DNA from: Mercenaria mercenaria
Lineage: Eukaryota; Mollusca; Bivalvia; Venerida; Veneridae
Reading direction: 5' to 3'
Assembly: GCF_021730395.1 (NCBI RefSeq)
Contig: NC_069362.1
Location: 84,832,001-84,896,000, forward strand
DNA: 64,000 nucleotides
Made by a program: the position numbers and the translations under genes. Under the pieces are notes generated by a model, which did no database searches, was not told the origin of the DNA, and worked only from the letters and a program-made list of their open reading frames with translations. Positions 1 to 12,404 of the stretch are shown piece after piece. Numbering within the stretch: position 1 is the stretch's first letter; every line of letters begins with the position of its first letter.

Positions 1-1233
1 ACTTAATCGTATAATTGAAGTTAACTTGAGAGCAAATCCTTTTTTGTACTTTATAGTGGTATGTCAATTGCAGTGTTTTCATCTGGCGAGAGCTGGAAAA
101 GTTGAAACAAAATTAATATTAAATGTGTAATCGAGTGTCAGACCCAGATTAATGAAAAACTTGACAAAGTAAGTGGTAGTTCCGTTCATTTGTGTTTCGC
201 TTAAGTCAGCACAGGGGGACTAGAGGAACGTTACACATTTTTTACTTCTCAATAGCAGACACAGTCTGCCATTATTTAACTAGAGTGTACTTTGTATTTC
301 CAAGGCATATTCTTATAGAATTTATTGATCTTTTACATTGCAGATGTTTATTTTCATCTAACTAAATATTGAACCAAGGTAGTTAAGAAATGCAAGATAA
401 ATCTTTTAGATATTTCATACTGTGCCGAAACAATAGTTGGCAGAAAATTACTTAATAAAGTCTGTGACGCATAGAACGCAACCAAGCAACATAATAGCAG
501 CCTTGATATGACTGCGTCGTTTTATGGGAGGAAATGAAATGTGCAACACCCATCACGTCCTCTTGAACCGGCCTCAGTAAAATGAAACCATGAACATATA
601 ACAGATTAAGTCCTGTAGACATGTGTGACGGAAAGCGGACATCGGAGTACGGAGTAAATATAGGAGTTGTATAAAAGTAATAAAAATGTATTGACATAAA
701 TGTGTGTTTCAGTGTTGATACCGTTTATATACTCGTAAATTGTTGAAAAAACATGTGACGAACTAGCTAATGTGTTAACTTTCTGTAATAATATAATTTG
801 AATACTATATTCTCCAGTAAGATATAGAAGTTTTACCATAATTGCTTGTGACATGTTTTAAGCTGCCAAGACAGTGGCCTTGGAAAGGAGCTTCTCTCTG
901 GACTAAATTAGTTACTGAAATTGAGACTCTCATCGACTGGTACAACTCCAGACATGTAACGTAGTAGAAAAATGTAGGCTTTTAAATGCATTCGGTGTAT
1001 TGGCATCGGTAAATTTAATTTTGATTGGGGGAATGATTTCAATACGGTCAAACATCATGATTATATTCGGAATAACTAACGGGAACATTTGCCGTTTGGT
1101 ATCACGTTTTATATAAAATGGAGAATGACATTGTAGAGCATTATGTAGGTGTGCGTTGTCACACCCGATATAGCTCCCTTCGGATATAGCTCCTCGGGGA
1201 GCTATGTTCGGGACACCTTTTAGTATAAAGCTC
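1..1233. other. Non-genic stretch with a short palindromic patch
   Basis: No ORF here has a recognisable domain and no splice-bounded exon is evident. From about 1160 to 1233 the motif TATAGCTCC occurs repeatedly in both orientations; ATAGCTCCTCGGGGAGCTAT near 1187 is close to a perfect palindrome. The same motif resumes at 2629-2710, so this patch appears to have been one unit before the LINE at 1234-2628 landed in it. Confidence 0.6.
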
Positions 1234-2628
1234 ATGCGGAGCAAGAGTCTATTCTCTTTGGGTCTAAGCCTAGGTTAAAGACACAAAATGCTTTAAATGT
1301 TTCTTGTAATGGTACAAACATTCAAGCAACCAGTTCAGTGAAGTATCTGGGTGCTACATTAGACCAAAATCTTTCCGGTGATGAAACTGCACGTTCAGTG
1401 GTCACAAAGTCTAATGCTCGTTTAAAATTCCTTCATAGAAAGAACCAGTTCTTGGATCTTCATACTAAGAAGCTTTTGGTAATGTCTCTGATACAGTGTC
1501 ATTTTGATTATGTATGCTCTAGTTGGTATCCAAGTTTGACCAAGTATTGGAAAAATAGGCTTCAAACTACTCAAAACAAAATGATCAGATTTGTTTTGAA
1601 CATGGATAGTAGGTCTCATGTTGGGTCAGAGCAATTCAAGACTCTAAATTGGTTGCCTGTCTCAAAGAGAGTAGATCAGATAACTCTCTGTCATGTCCAT
1701 AGAATAAAGTCAGGCACTGCACCGGAATATCTTAAGGAGCATTTTACATCCCATTTTCCAGCCCATGACCATTTCACCAGATCTAGAGTGTCTGCACTTC
1801 CATCATCAAATTCTTTTGATTCTAATTATTCCTTTGTTGATACTGGTCGGTTTTCTTTGCCAGAGAGGATGGGTAGCTTTGGTAGAAAGTCTTTTGCTTA
1901 CAATGGGATTGTTTTGTGGAATGGTCTCCCTCAACATTTTAGGGATATTGAATCTTCCCATTCATTTAAGCATGCCATCAAATCCTTTTTAATGCCTAAT
2001 TGATTTTAATAGTCTCTTAGTTGTAGCATATTGAAATCTTTTAATTGATTTAAACAGACAATATAATTCTTATCTCAGTCATTTATATTTTTTTTATTTT
2101 TGCTGCTGTACTGATTTCATTTAAATGTAGCTATACTTACATTTTTAAAGTATAAATATTTTTATTTTCGTCAGAAGTAGTGAGTTTTCTATTTTGGCTG
2201 ACAACTTTGTGATCATCTTATCCTTCACTGATCATTCCTCATGAAATATTATGTGATAAATCCTTTACTGTGATACATATATGTGATCTCAATTAGCTTT
2301 GATAAATTATTCAGTATTTAAGATTATGTATCTTGCTTTATTACTCAAAATATAACAGTTAAACATGACTTTCTGTGTCATGCCGCCAATAACAGGGACC
2401 ACAATGGAAATAAGAAGAATCATTTCATCTTTTTTGTGTTATCCCTGGTATTGGTGAGCATTACATCGCTTTGCTGAGTAATATGATATAACTGTCTAAT
2501 GACTTGTTGGTTTGTCACTATGTAATATTTATTATGCATTGATTTGTCATTTGTTTTATCGCTATATTGCCATGTCATGTACACTTGTGCCAAATAAAAC
2601 ATACTTACTTACTTACTTATATTCTCCA
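1234..2628 (+). mobile_element. 5'-truncated non-LTR retrotransposon (LINE), 3' part of ORF2
   Basis: An open frame runs from about 1239 to the stop at 2003. It starts at ESILFGSK, followed by VKYLGATLDQ, then the region downstream of the reverse transcriptase palm (LLVMSLIQCHFDYVCSSWY, FKTLNWLPVSKR), and ends in LWNGLPQHFR and FKHAIKSFL. This order is typical of the C-terminal part of CR1/Jockey-like ORF2. The endonuclease and catalytic RT motifs are absent, so it is a dead 5'-truncated copy. About 600 bp of AT-rich 3' UTR ends in a short ACTT repeat (2603-2620), the kind of microsatellite tail used by this group. TATAAAGCTC occurs at 1224-1233 and again at 2629-2638 and is a plausible 10-bp target duplication. 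The open frame has no stop over about 255 codons, which suggests a fairly recent insertion. Confidence 0.82.
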
Positions 2629-2638
2629 TATAAAGCTC

Positions 2639-3718
2639 CTTTGCTAAAACTGGAGCTATAAACGGGACATCTGTAGCTTTGTTCCGTATATAGCTCCTCG
2701 GTGTTTTTATGCAACATGGACCACGTGACTTATTTAGACATTTCGCTAAATATTTCACACATGATGCCTTAATTCTAATGCAATGGTCATAACTAGTACT
2801 AAACCACTATTTGCCTGTCAACATTTCTGGAAACGGTTTTGGGACTTTGGGGCAACTAACTTATTTCGTCAAGTCCGACAAAAAACTTAAATCTTTAGGT
2901 ACACCTAATTAACATTTGATCCAAATTTGATAATTCTGTCACATAGTACAGAAGATGAGTGCCTGACACAGTATGATCAAGTATGCATTTGGATTCGAGG
3001 GTCATAACAGCTTGACCAGATACAAAACTTTAAACCCATGTTCCTAACTCTAATTGCCAGTTATTATTTTTTTGTACAGGATGATGATTCTTGGTCTTAT
3101 TGCATCCGTTTTCGGGACTATGTACCTACGCACTCTCGCTCTCTAGCGCTTACATACAAATGGCTCGAGAAATCAAATTTTTAGGGGGCAAGGGACAGTA
3201 AATTTGAAAATTTTACAAATCTGCGTTGATACTAGTGCAAAAAAAGACCCATAAAAGTCCAATTTTGAGAAATTCCAGGGAAGTCTTGAGCGAAAGTATT
3301 GCATATACTAAGCACTTCATCATGTAACATTTTCAGCCTGCCGATTCTGTTGTTTCTATGATAGAAACAAGTAAAACTCCGGTTTCAGAACACTAAATTT
3401 TGAAGCAAAAATGTCCCAAAACGCGCACCTTACGCGACCTGTACCGTAAAATCTGCAAATGACGGATATAAAACGTATGTATATTTTTAAAGCATGTGTC
3501 AAGACGAAAATAATGGTGGGAAAAAGTGTCTCATAACCGTTTAATTTTTCTACAAATTTGAGCTGAATCTGGATTTTCTAATACGTAACCCGATCAGTAG
3601 TAACTTTTCATGAAACCCATGTCAAGCTGATTACGCAGTATCACAGGAATTGACAAATTACATGTAAACAGGGTTGTAATTTGTGCTGATACGAATTTTT
3701 GATATTAATGACAAATAT
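2639..3718. other. Non-genic stretch, no recognised feature
   Basis: Just after the LINE, 2629-2665 can fold (GTATAAAGCTCC-like and GGAGCTATAAAC arms), continuing the pre-insertion palindrome. Beyond that I see no coding pattern, known repeat family or RNA gene. Confidence 0.5.
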
Positions 3719-4141
3719 ATTTCCTGCAACCTTGTTCCCAGTGCAGCTAGACTTGCAAAATATTAAATTTCCTGCAACCCTGTTCCCAGTGCAGCTAGAC
3801 TTGCAAAATATTAAATTTCCTGTAACCTTGTTCACAATGCAGCTAGACTTGCAAAATATTAGATTTGCTGTAACCTTATTCTCAGTGCAGCTAGACTTGC
3901 AAAATATATAATTTCCATATAATTTCCTGTAACCTTGTTCCCAATGCAGCTAGACTTATTTCCATATAATTTCCTGTAACCTTGTTCCCAATGCAGCCAG
4001 ACTAATTTCCATATAATTTCCTGTAACCTTGTTCCCAATGCAGCCAGACTAATTTCCATATAATTTCATGTAACCTTGTTCCCAATGCAACTACACTTGC
4101 AAAATATCTATTTTTTTCCTGTAATCAAGTTCCCATTGCAG
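3719..4141. repeat. Tandem satellite, 47-48 bp unit, about nine copies
   Basis: The landmark TTCCTGnAACCTTGTTCCCA starts at 3721, 3769, 3817, 3865, 3924, 3971, 4018, 4065 and 4116. The first four units are exactly 48 bp and carry CTAGACTTGCAAAATATTA. After a 59-bp junction, the next three are 47 bp and carry ATTTCCATATAATTT instead, so two sub-families lie in blocks. Because 48 bp is 16 codons, open frames persist on both strands with 16-residue repeats. This is a by-product of the period and there is no sign of a gene. Confidence 0.93.
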
Positions 4142-4917
4142 TAACAGTAAGATTGAACGTTACACCGATAAAATTTGTTATGTAAAAGTGCATATTTCAT
4201 TATCCCTTTTACTACCGAAACATCTAACATTAAAAAATGCATGGCACATATTCTTTACTAAGCAATGTGTTACATCTTAATCACAGCTGATTTCGTGACT
4301 GTTCATAAATAATCAAGCGTTAAAAAAAAGGAAAACAAAAAAAAGTTTATTTGTAAAGCAAATTCATTATAAGATTCTATGTCCCAACAAAAACATGTGT
4401 CGATGAAAAACAACCAATTAAGGGTTACATTTTCATGTAGGCATTATCGTTACCCTTCGTGTATAAACTTTTTATGGGTGTAGTTCTCCAGATTTCTTGT
4501 GTTTTGAAAATGTACTCGACAGTTTAAATGCCCTGCTGAATATGCTAAACCCTTGATAAGCTGAAAAATTAAAAATGTCATTCAAAAACAAATTTTATTT
4601 AAAAATAAGTAATTTGAGTAGAGCCATTTTATGAAACATGACCTATGAAATGGATAAGAAATGAAATTCAATGTTCTTTTTTTTACTCATATTTTTTTTT
4701 ACTTGAGCCCATAAATCCTGTGGTGAACTACAGACCGGTAAACAGCAAAGACTATGGACCGGCCATTAATAAAAAAAGTAATGTAATAATAAATATTCGT
4801 TCAATAATTCATTATAATACATGAGTAGAATATATTAAGGTATGTGCAATTATCTATTTACTATGATACTGTCATCACGGGACCGATAAAATCTAAGTAC
4901 TTACTATACTGAATTTA
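4142..4917. other. AT-rich non-genic stretch
   Basis: Poly-A and poly-T runs and no recognisable exon, RNA or repeat family. Confidence 0.5.
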
Positions 4918-5113
4918 GCCCTTAGAGTTACCCTTGTCCGTTGCTGGCGGCAACTGATCCAGCCTTTGCGGCCAGTGCAGCCAAAGATCAGATCATGGTC
5001 TGCACTGTTCGCTATTCACTCAGTAAATTTTCAGTGAAACCTCTTAGAATAATAAGTGGTACTGCCCAAATTGAATGATGGACCAGCCCATTTTAGACAT
5101 TTAGCAGGGTAAA
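4918..5113 (+). mobile_element. MITE-like repeat, diverged copy of the element at 54999-55211
   Basis: It aligns end to end with the reverse complement of 54999-55211. Shared blocks in order are CTGGCGGCAA, CCAGTGCAG, GATCATGGTCTGCACTG, TTCGCTATT, AAATTTTCAGTGAA, AATAATAA, TGCCCAAA and TGAATGATGGA. The terminal inverted repeats that are clear in the other copy are eroded here, so this is the older insertion. It has no coding capacity. Confidence 0.75.
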
Positions 5114-5929
5114 TATTAAAGCAACAACAAAACACAATTTTACCTACTTCATTTTCAGGACCCAGTCTAGAAAATACCCATACCGTATTTCAATGAATAT
5201 TAATAGAAAAAACTTTCATTTATGAGGTAAGACCTTCACATTCTTAAATTATAGACATTTAAAGTACTTATAATACGTAAGTGCAGCTCACATAATATTA
5301 TGTCTCCCTGAATTTTGTATCTAATTAAGACGTCATTTCCCTTTGTATCCACTCTTGACGAAGTATTTTTTTTATACATTTCAATCATAAATATTATGCA
5401 TAATTGTTTGGATACACTGTATGTGCTAGTCTAACGGTGAAATAAAGCATTGTCCTTGACTGATATCAGCTCGTCGAACACTCCCAAAAATACTTTTTTA
5501 TATTTGTGAAATTGTTGGGACTTGTTTTCCTTCCGACCTAGATGACTAATTCTAGCAATTTAAATGTTATTTAAACTAAATATTGGAATAATTAGCGGAT
5601 GAGATACACCTTTTTCCTTGATTACAAATATAAAAACTTAAGTCAATATTGTATAACTCGGAGAAAGTATTGCATCCAGCATAATTCAGTGATTCAAAAT
5701 GTTTTAGCTCCAATGTTCGAACAATAAAGGGCATAAATTATTTTGGTTGAGGCGAAGGTACCATGACGGTCAAGACCAGTATGTTTAGATATTGTAATAG
5801 TTCTATGTGGCAGTCACTTCTTGACAACAGCCCTAATCATTATCAAACTTCATATTGAGAACTGATTTAAGTGACGGTAACCGCATATTTTAAAATGCCT
5901 TTTTAATTTACCCGTTTTGGAAAAAAAGT
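5114..5929. other. Non-genic stretch, nothing recognised
   Basis: AT-rich sequence without ORFs of note, repeats or splice-bounded exons. Confidence 0.5.
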
Positions 5930-6250
5930 GGAAATATTATGTGGTGGTGCGAGTGTCTGTCCGTTCGTCCGTCATAATTTATGGCCGGAGCATAATTTTT
6001 ATAACCATTCAAGGTATTGAATTTAAACATTGCAATAGGTAGATGGCGATGAAACGATGTACAGAGCGCGCATGAACTAGGTCGGTGGGTCAAACGTTAA
6101 TGTCACAAATTGGGCTCTAATGTCAAATTGTCCCTGCAACCTAATAGCCGTTTAGGATATTGACTTCAATGGTCGCGATGAGACGATATGCAGAGTGCAT
6201 GAAAAAGGTCGGAGGGTCAAAGGTCAAGGTTACAGCATGGTCAAATATGT
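5930..6250 (+). repeat. Degenerate mollusc dispersed repeat with two tandem units
   Basis: The block opens with TGTCTGTCCGTTCGTCCGTC. Two related units follow, about 128 bp apart, with GATGAAACGATGTACAGAG near 6049 and GATGAGACGATATGCAGAG near 6177. Each is followed by GGTCGGnGGGTCAAA, and the second ends GGTCAAAGGTCAAGGTTACA. I recognise the GTCCGTCCGTC lead and the 'aggtcaaaggtcaaggt' tail from widespread bivalve repeats. Short ORFs on either strand are incidental. Confidence 0.65.
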
Positions 6251-9226
6251 CTATCATATTTTGTTTCCTAGGAAACAACAATAATCATTTAAGATACATA
6301 CTGACACTCAAGTATTCCGTCACCGCCGCCGGACAAAAATTCCCAACCCTCATCCATCGCTACAATACACCCACCCTCCGACACACATCCAATATTTTCT
6401 TTAAACTTTACTTCCTCCTCCTGTGATCCAGAACTTTGGTCTTATATTTCCCCGTTTTGCGGTGCTCTGGGTTTAAACTATAACGAAAATGATAAATCAT
6501 ACTCGATTGAACTCCACTGAGTCATTCCTCACTAGTCCGATATAGTATTTAATATTTGCTACAGCATTGTCATCCGTGACAACTGCTAAATTTTCCATAA
6601 CAAAACAAAATATATTTGGGACCAGCTGCCTTCGTAACGTTTCTTACTACATGCCATCTGTCCTTAAACATTCATTGTAAAACATCAATGATTATAACAT
6701 ACTGAATGGAGTCTTACAATTTAAACAGCCGGTGCAATATATTCTCATTAATACTATAAAATAATGTAAATATGCTTTCATAGTGTTGGTCTGTATTGCT
6801 ACAACAAGAAAATGAATTTATAGGATTTTTATTTACTGTGCAATTTATTACCCGACAATATTATGAACATGAAATATATGATTTTCTTGTTAGATCATAT
6901 TATCTTTAATTGGTTTCTCTAATTTGTGTTAAAGGTTTGAATATTGATAAACACACTATAAAGTTTTATTGAAGTCAGTGTTTTTATCACCTTCCTTTAC
7001 GGTTCAAATGGGATATATTTATGTGCAATAATGAAAGTAGTGCTATTCTAACCATGTAGTTACGTATAGACAGCTGTTTTATCTGATTTTAATACAAAAA
7101 ATTAAGCCTTACGGAACTTTAAACTGTAAATTTTTTTACTTCGAAAACAACGTACTTTATTTTAAACAGCACTTAGTCACCTTTCATTAAATGTAATTGT
7201 AGTGTGTAATGTTACTGGAAACTGTATTGTAAACATTTTATGAAAACTTAGTTATCTTCAAATCAAGTCTAAATTTCAGGAGTATCTATTGATGCTGATA
7301 CTAAAGTAAACATTAATTTTGGGTAAACATTCGTCATCAACATCTACTAAATTACATGTTAGGAGAGCGATCAGTAAACTAGTTATCTATGCATAATATG
7401 GGGACGATTTACAAGGTCTAGACTACATACTATGTAACAAATATCAATCTTGCGTGAAGGTCAGAGCCAACTACGAAAAAAATACAGCAACCATTTACAT
7501 TTGATAAAATATGTACCCAGACGTTCAAATTAAATTTTTATAATACATTATTCGACAAAGTCTAGCGATTTTTATTACCTGTCAATATTATGATCATAAG
7601 CTGTCATAGCCTCATAAACAAAACTGGGTCAACTTCAGTTGTTGGCGACAACATAGTTATTCATCCATTTCACCCTCCCTCTCCCTTGTCTAGACAGATT
7701 TTGACCATAAGGGCCTTGACGTTTCAATAAATTTGAAACTTTACTAAATTGTTTGTAAGCATTTTGGACGACTTGCTCGCTAAGTGAGGTCATGTACCAG
7801 TACAAGTTGCCGCGGGTTACTGATGAAAGATTTGCTGGTTTCAACAAGTTAACTTGATAAGCAAAAGTTCCTTCTAGGGTACATCTATATGTAGTGATTT
7901 ATTGCGCTAAACAGTCTACGTCCTCGCAAACAACAATCTTAGTGGTCATTGATCAAGTAATTCATGGTATATTTCCTAAGTCTCGTGAATGTGATATTCG
8001 GTCATTTAAAGCGTGAATGTGTTGCGCAAAACGTGAGGGTCGCAGTAGGGTTTGTTTTCACATATTGACCATGCATTCGAAGGTAACGACGTATGTGGAC
8101 CTTTGTGATAAATAATATGTTTGGCATGTTTCAACAAACTTTTCCATCCTGTGAACCCGCGGAGCGCGATCAGTCAGAGAGTCGAGAATAATTTTAACGT
8201 CAGAGGTTATTTCTATGGTCACGGAGTTTGATTGGCCAGCTTGTAATTACAACAATTTGCGAGGTCAGTTGCTCGGTCAAGCGTGACTTACCAATTCTAA
8301 GTGTTCTTTCTCGAACAATAAACCAAGCACAGACATAATGTATATGAATTGAATCAGTTTATACTTTATTACATTATCTTGTGCTAACGCTTAAATTTCA
8401 TATAATGATAAAATCATAATTTACAACCATTATGAATTTTATATCTTGACAGATATAATATAACGTTTTGGGGAAATTTCGATCTGAATTATTAAAATGA
8501 ACATACATTAGTAACATGGTATACACATTTATCAAATATTGGTGAACTGGTACAGAAGTATTTAAAATGTGTACTGCCGAATCACCTGCCGCAAATCGAG
8601 CTTATGTTTACAAAATGATTTAACGCTGAAAATCTTTACAATATTGTTTACACCCAAAGACGTGATACTGTGGTTAACCATAACTTGGGTAACAGCGACC
8701 TACGTAATTGTACATTATATTGTTTACATAATCATATCATTTATTAATACAACGCTCATTTTATGTCCATTTCCTTATCTATTTCGGGGTGGGGTCGGGG
8801 GCGGATTCTGATGATGCTATATCTGATACTATATTTCATTGATATAGCACAATTTATGTAGTACAATTGCAGTAAATAACAAGGGAGGCAATGAAATATT
8901 ACATATCTTTACCTTAGTCTTTAATATATGGTGATCACAGTTCTACCTTTGTTTCGGAAAAGCCTAGCACACAATGTTGAAAATATGCAGTATTTATTAA
9001 ACAAATTTCTTGTCTTTTTATACATTAATTCAAATACGTCGTAAAAGTATACGATTGTTTACGTTAACTTCATTCATGAATTTCATTGATATATATTTAG
9101 AAAAATGGGTACCCAATATTCATTCATAAACCCGCGTATTTGGGTACTACAAAGTAGGCTAACTACAAAGATATCAATATACTTTGCCGCTTGATACACC
9201 GTTCTCAATTTCGGATTAAGCAGACT
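6251..9226. other. Non-genic stretch and upstream region of the HEPN gene
   Basis: No recognisable exon, tRNA or repeat family. Just upstream of the gene, 9100-9145 contains GGGTACCC and two near-copies of GGGTAC but no convincing TATA box. The transcription start cannot be placed. Confidence 0.45.
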
Positions 9227-10881
9227 ATGGTAAGATATTCATTTTTACTTTTTACTGACTGATATGAAAATTAAATCCTCCTTAATTAGACAACACTTGA
9301 CACATTTAAACTTTCCACATATCTTTTCAGTCGGCTATCTGTACCCAGGAAGAGAAACGTGTATACCGCTTAACATCAATGCTGAATGAAGAGGGACGAC
9401 TTGTTCTCAGATTATGTATATTTTTCCTGTTGCCACAGTTTGCTTGTAACCCTTTCGAGGAATACCTGGGACAAACTCAAGTCAAGAAAAGGATAGAAGA
9501 TGCGTTATATAAGAGTAAAATAATCACAGCGGACCAGTTCCACATGTTGTACCCAAAAGTGGGCGTGCCTGATTTCAAGTTATTGGATATAACTTTACTC
9601 GTGTTTCTCATACGACAGCTTCATCCATTTCTTAAGCCAAGTAATCAAATATGGACAGATCCGCCCGATGGAAACACAAGCATCGAAGCGGACATTTCTC
9701 GCATTAGGGATTTAAGGAATGCATTATACCATACAGGGGTTGCATGTTTAACTGAGGCGGAATTTGAAATTGAGTGCAATCGACTGGAAACTACTTTATG
9801 CCGGCTTATTGGAAATGTGGGTAAAGATAAGATAACGCCGGATGAAATAAAAGAAAGGTTGAAAAAGAAGAAAACTGGATCTTTTGAGACAAAACCGGTT
9901 CAAATTGATATATCTACACATGTATCAGACAGTTTAGAACGAAGAAATAAATCATTACAAAATGTCGTAGCTGAAGACAAGACAACAAGTACCTCATCTC
10001 TTCAAGAATGCAAACCACATCAAATTCAAGAACAATGTAGTGGACGTAGACTTTGTTCTGTTTCAAAATGGTGTATCTTTAAATCATGTTGCAAGGACTT
10101 TGAACCCAGAACAATTCTTGCAAATGACCATTCTTCTTTGGAGTACCGTTGTTCTATAACCAGTATTGCTGTTCTTCAAAATGGAACATTACTAGCAACT
10201 GACACAGCACACAATGTAGTAGAAGCAGTTACCTGCTCAGGACATCCGTTTGAAGAATTCAAGTGCCAAACCCCAAATTCTGTATGTGCAATAAATCATG
10301 ATACCGCCGCAGTATCATTACGTAAAGAAAAGAAAATTCTTATTTTAAATATAGCGTGTCAGTCTAGGAGCATGATTTGCAAAGTGGAATACGATGTAAA
10401 GTGTACTTGTGACATACTGAGTCTGAAGTATAATTCAGACTTCTTATATGTGTTGTGTGAAAAGGGTGAAGTACACACAATAAATAATAGTACGGGCGCC
10501 GAACAAGCATTATATCAAACAAACATCCTAATGCCGTCGTATTTCGATATTACTTCTGATGGAAATCAAATCTACATTAGTAAAGGATCAACAATATACT
10601 GTTTGGGGTTACCTGGAAATTTTGTTAGGAAATATATTGATAAGACTGGGCGGGAATTGAAAGGTATTGTGGTCAGAAGAAATAAGATGTATGCATCCGT
10701 TTGGGATGAAGGTATTGTTTTAAAACTTAACAAAGATTTAACACTAGTCAAGGAAATATTTATTGACAATCTACATAACCCGATGGCATTATGTAAATTT
10801 AAAGGGCATCTGTATTTATCAAAATACAGGACAGACTTATGCAGATATATGTGCAGAGAAATTGTTTTTGTTAAGATATGA
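9227..10881 (+). CDS. DZIP3-type HEPN domain protein with C-terminal NHL-like beta-propeller
   Basis: The main exon (9331-10881) follows a clear acceptor, TTTTCAG at 9324-9330, and is open from that point. A donor, ATG|GTAAGA, sits at 9229/9230. Splicing out 9230-9330 (101 bp) puts the start codon directly before TCGGCT and gives a 517-residue protein. If the intron is not used, the ATG at 9379 gives 500 residues. Residues about 20-155 match the DZIP3-like HEPN domain: FHMLYP, DITLLVFLIRQL, then STEAxIxRIRxLRN-type sequence ending RNALYH (residues 130-135). RNALYH fits the RNxxxH motif of catalytically active HEPN ribonucleases. A charged linker follows. From about residue 275 to the end are repeated beta-strand units (ITSIAVLQNGTLLATD; YFDITSDGNQIYIS) like the NHL propellers of TRIM-NHL proteins. 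There is no RING, TIR or NACHT domain, so 'E3 ligase DZIP3-like' would overstate it. RNase activity and an immune role are inference. The exact blade count is unclear. Confidence 0.85.
9230..9330 (+). other. Putative 101-bp intron immediately after the start codon
   Basis: It begins GTAAGA after ATG and ends CTTTTCAG. The frame downstream (TCG GCT ATC TGT ACC CAG) is open into the HEPN exon. DZIP3-HEPN proteins usually carry a short charged lead before the first helix, and the sixteen extra residues (including TQEEKRVYRL) fit that. This rests on splice-site consensus only. Confidence 0.6.
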
Positions 10882-11022
10882 TTATATTTATTTATCCAAA
10901 CTACATGTTTGTTTAGTGTTCTTCTTCAGACACTTTTTTCCTGAGAATTACACGATTGCAAAAAAGAGCAGACAACAAGTTTATTCGTTTTGTCTTTGTA
11001 TCTGTTGCAAGTTCATTTGACA

Positions 11023-11143
11023 TGGGTTTTACGTCGCGCCAACACAATTATAGATCATTTGGCAACTTACCAGCTTTGATATTGGAGGATGACCCCTATT
11101 GGTCTCCTCCGCGCATTATTTCCTCACGGGCGGGTAAAACCAT
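11023..11143 (-). mobile_element. SINE fragment, 3' core only, same family as 62762-63036
   Basis: The reverse complement matches the 3' half of the SINE at 62762-63036: GCATTATTTC, GACCCC, a TATAATTGTGTTGG-like stretch and the terminal CGACGTAAAACCCA. The tRNA-derived head is missing, so the copy is 5'-truncated. It lies about 140 bp beyond the HEPN stop codon and may fall in that gene's 3' UTR. I see no nearby canonical AATAAA. Confidence 0.7.
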
Positions 11144-11149
11144 AACACA

Positions 11150-12404
11150 CGTCTTAGAGCAAAATATTTTAAATGAATCATATATAGAGTAATACATTTT
11201 TTGTTCTTTTTTATTCAGTACGTTGTGTTTGCTGTGTCATTTCTTACACTGACTAAAACTCGCAAGTTTAAATGATTTATGTAATTGTATGTGGCTGAAA
11301 ATCCCATCTCTGGGTTATGGTCTTAAATTAGATGGTGGCGTCAAGTGAGAAGAGATGCAGTTAAATATTTAACATAATTTTGAGAAAACGTATGTGAGTT
11401 ACTTTTGTACTGCGGGTTAACAGTAGGCAGTTCTGGTATTAGCGTATAACCAACACATTGTAGAAATGTGCTCACTATGATAACGAGACAACAGCTTCTT
11501 GAATAATTATGTAACTGCTCCTTGATTTGATGTTTATAAGTAATCACATGGTCATATTTCGTCACCGGAACAGAACGTTGCTCTGTCTACCATTTTCGTC
11601 ATTTTGAGAAATTCGACCTCTAAGTTCATTATATTTAGCTCTCATTTCTGGGCGGAAAAGATGAAACGTATCTTTATAAATTTTCCTGTCATTTTGAAGA
11701 CTCCACCGGTTTTTTGTACTTTTTCTGCAGACCCACTACCCACTTTTGCACTTTGATGATAGAGCAAATTCAAAGCATATGACAAAAAATGTTAAAAACG
11801 GCCTGCTGTACTGGAAGATGTAATGGAAAAGCTGCATCTCTCACAATGGACATAGAGTACTTCTTTACAAAGCCTGTATATCACTTGGTGCTAGTTGAGG
11901 TGCATAAGTGGTCAAAATTTATATCACCATTAACTGTCCTGGGATACAGCAGTTTAATTCAAACATGGGTCATAGAGCAAATCATTAAGTGATCTTCTGG
12001 AATCACGTCACAATTTATGTTTGCTTACTACTGAATCATATAGCTCGTCAGCACAAACTTAATGCAAAACTAGAGACAGAGCACTGTAAGAATCAGATGA
12101 CGATTTGTCTTGTTATATAAAAAATTACCAAAGATAATGTAATTTGCAGATTTGCTTGTAGAACGAAAGTATTTCAAACCCGTTCTCATTGATGGGTTGT
12201 CAAGATTAGGTCAAAAGCCAGTGGTTGATTACGACCTTCTTCCTGTTTAGTCTATTTTCGAAACCACTTCTTTTAATACCCTCAAACAGATAGATATATA
12301 GCTCTCTCCACTTACAGTATACTAGTTTCACATGAGCTAGTTATGTCCTAGTAAGAGATATATGTTAATAATGGTGTACTATCTGGGTAAAAAGTAAAGA
12401 GATA
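11150..12404. other. Non-genic stretch
   Basis: Includes a 67-codon open frame at 11789-11992 with no recognisable domain or splice context, which I do not call. Nothing else was identified. Confidence 0.45.

Noticed and set aside
3641-4059. Repeat peptides (FPATLFPVQLDLQNIK and reverse-strand counterpart)
   Set aside because: Created by a 48-bp satellite whose period is divisible by three. No start context, splice signals or stable composition; the frames break where the unit becomes 47 bp.
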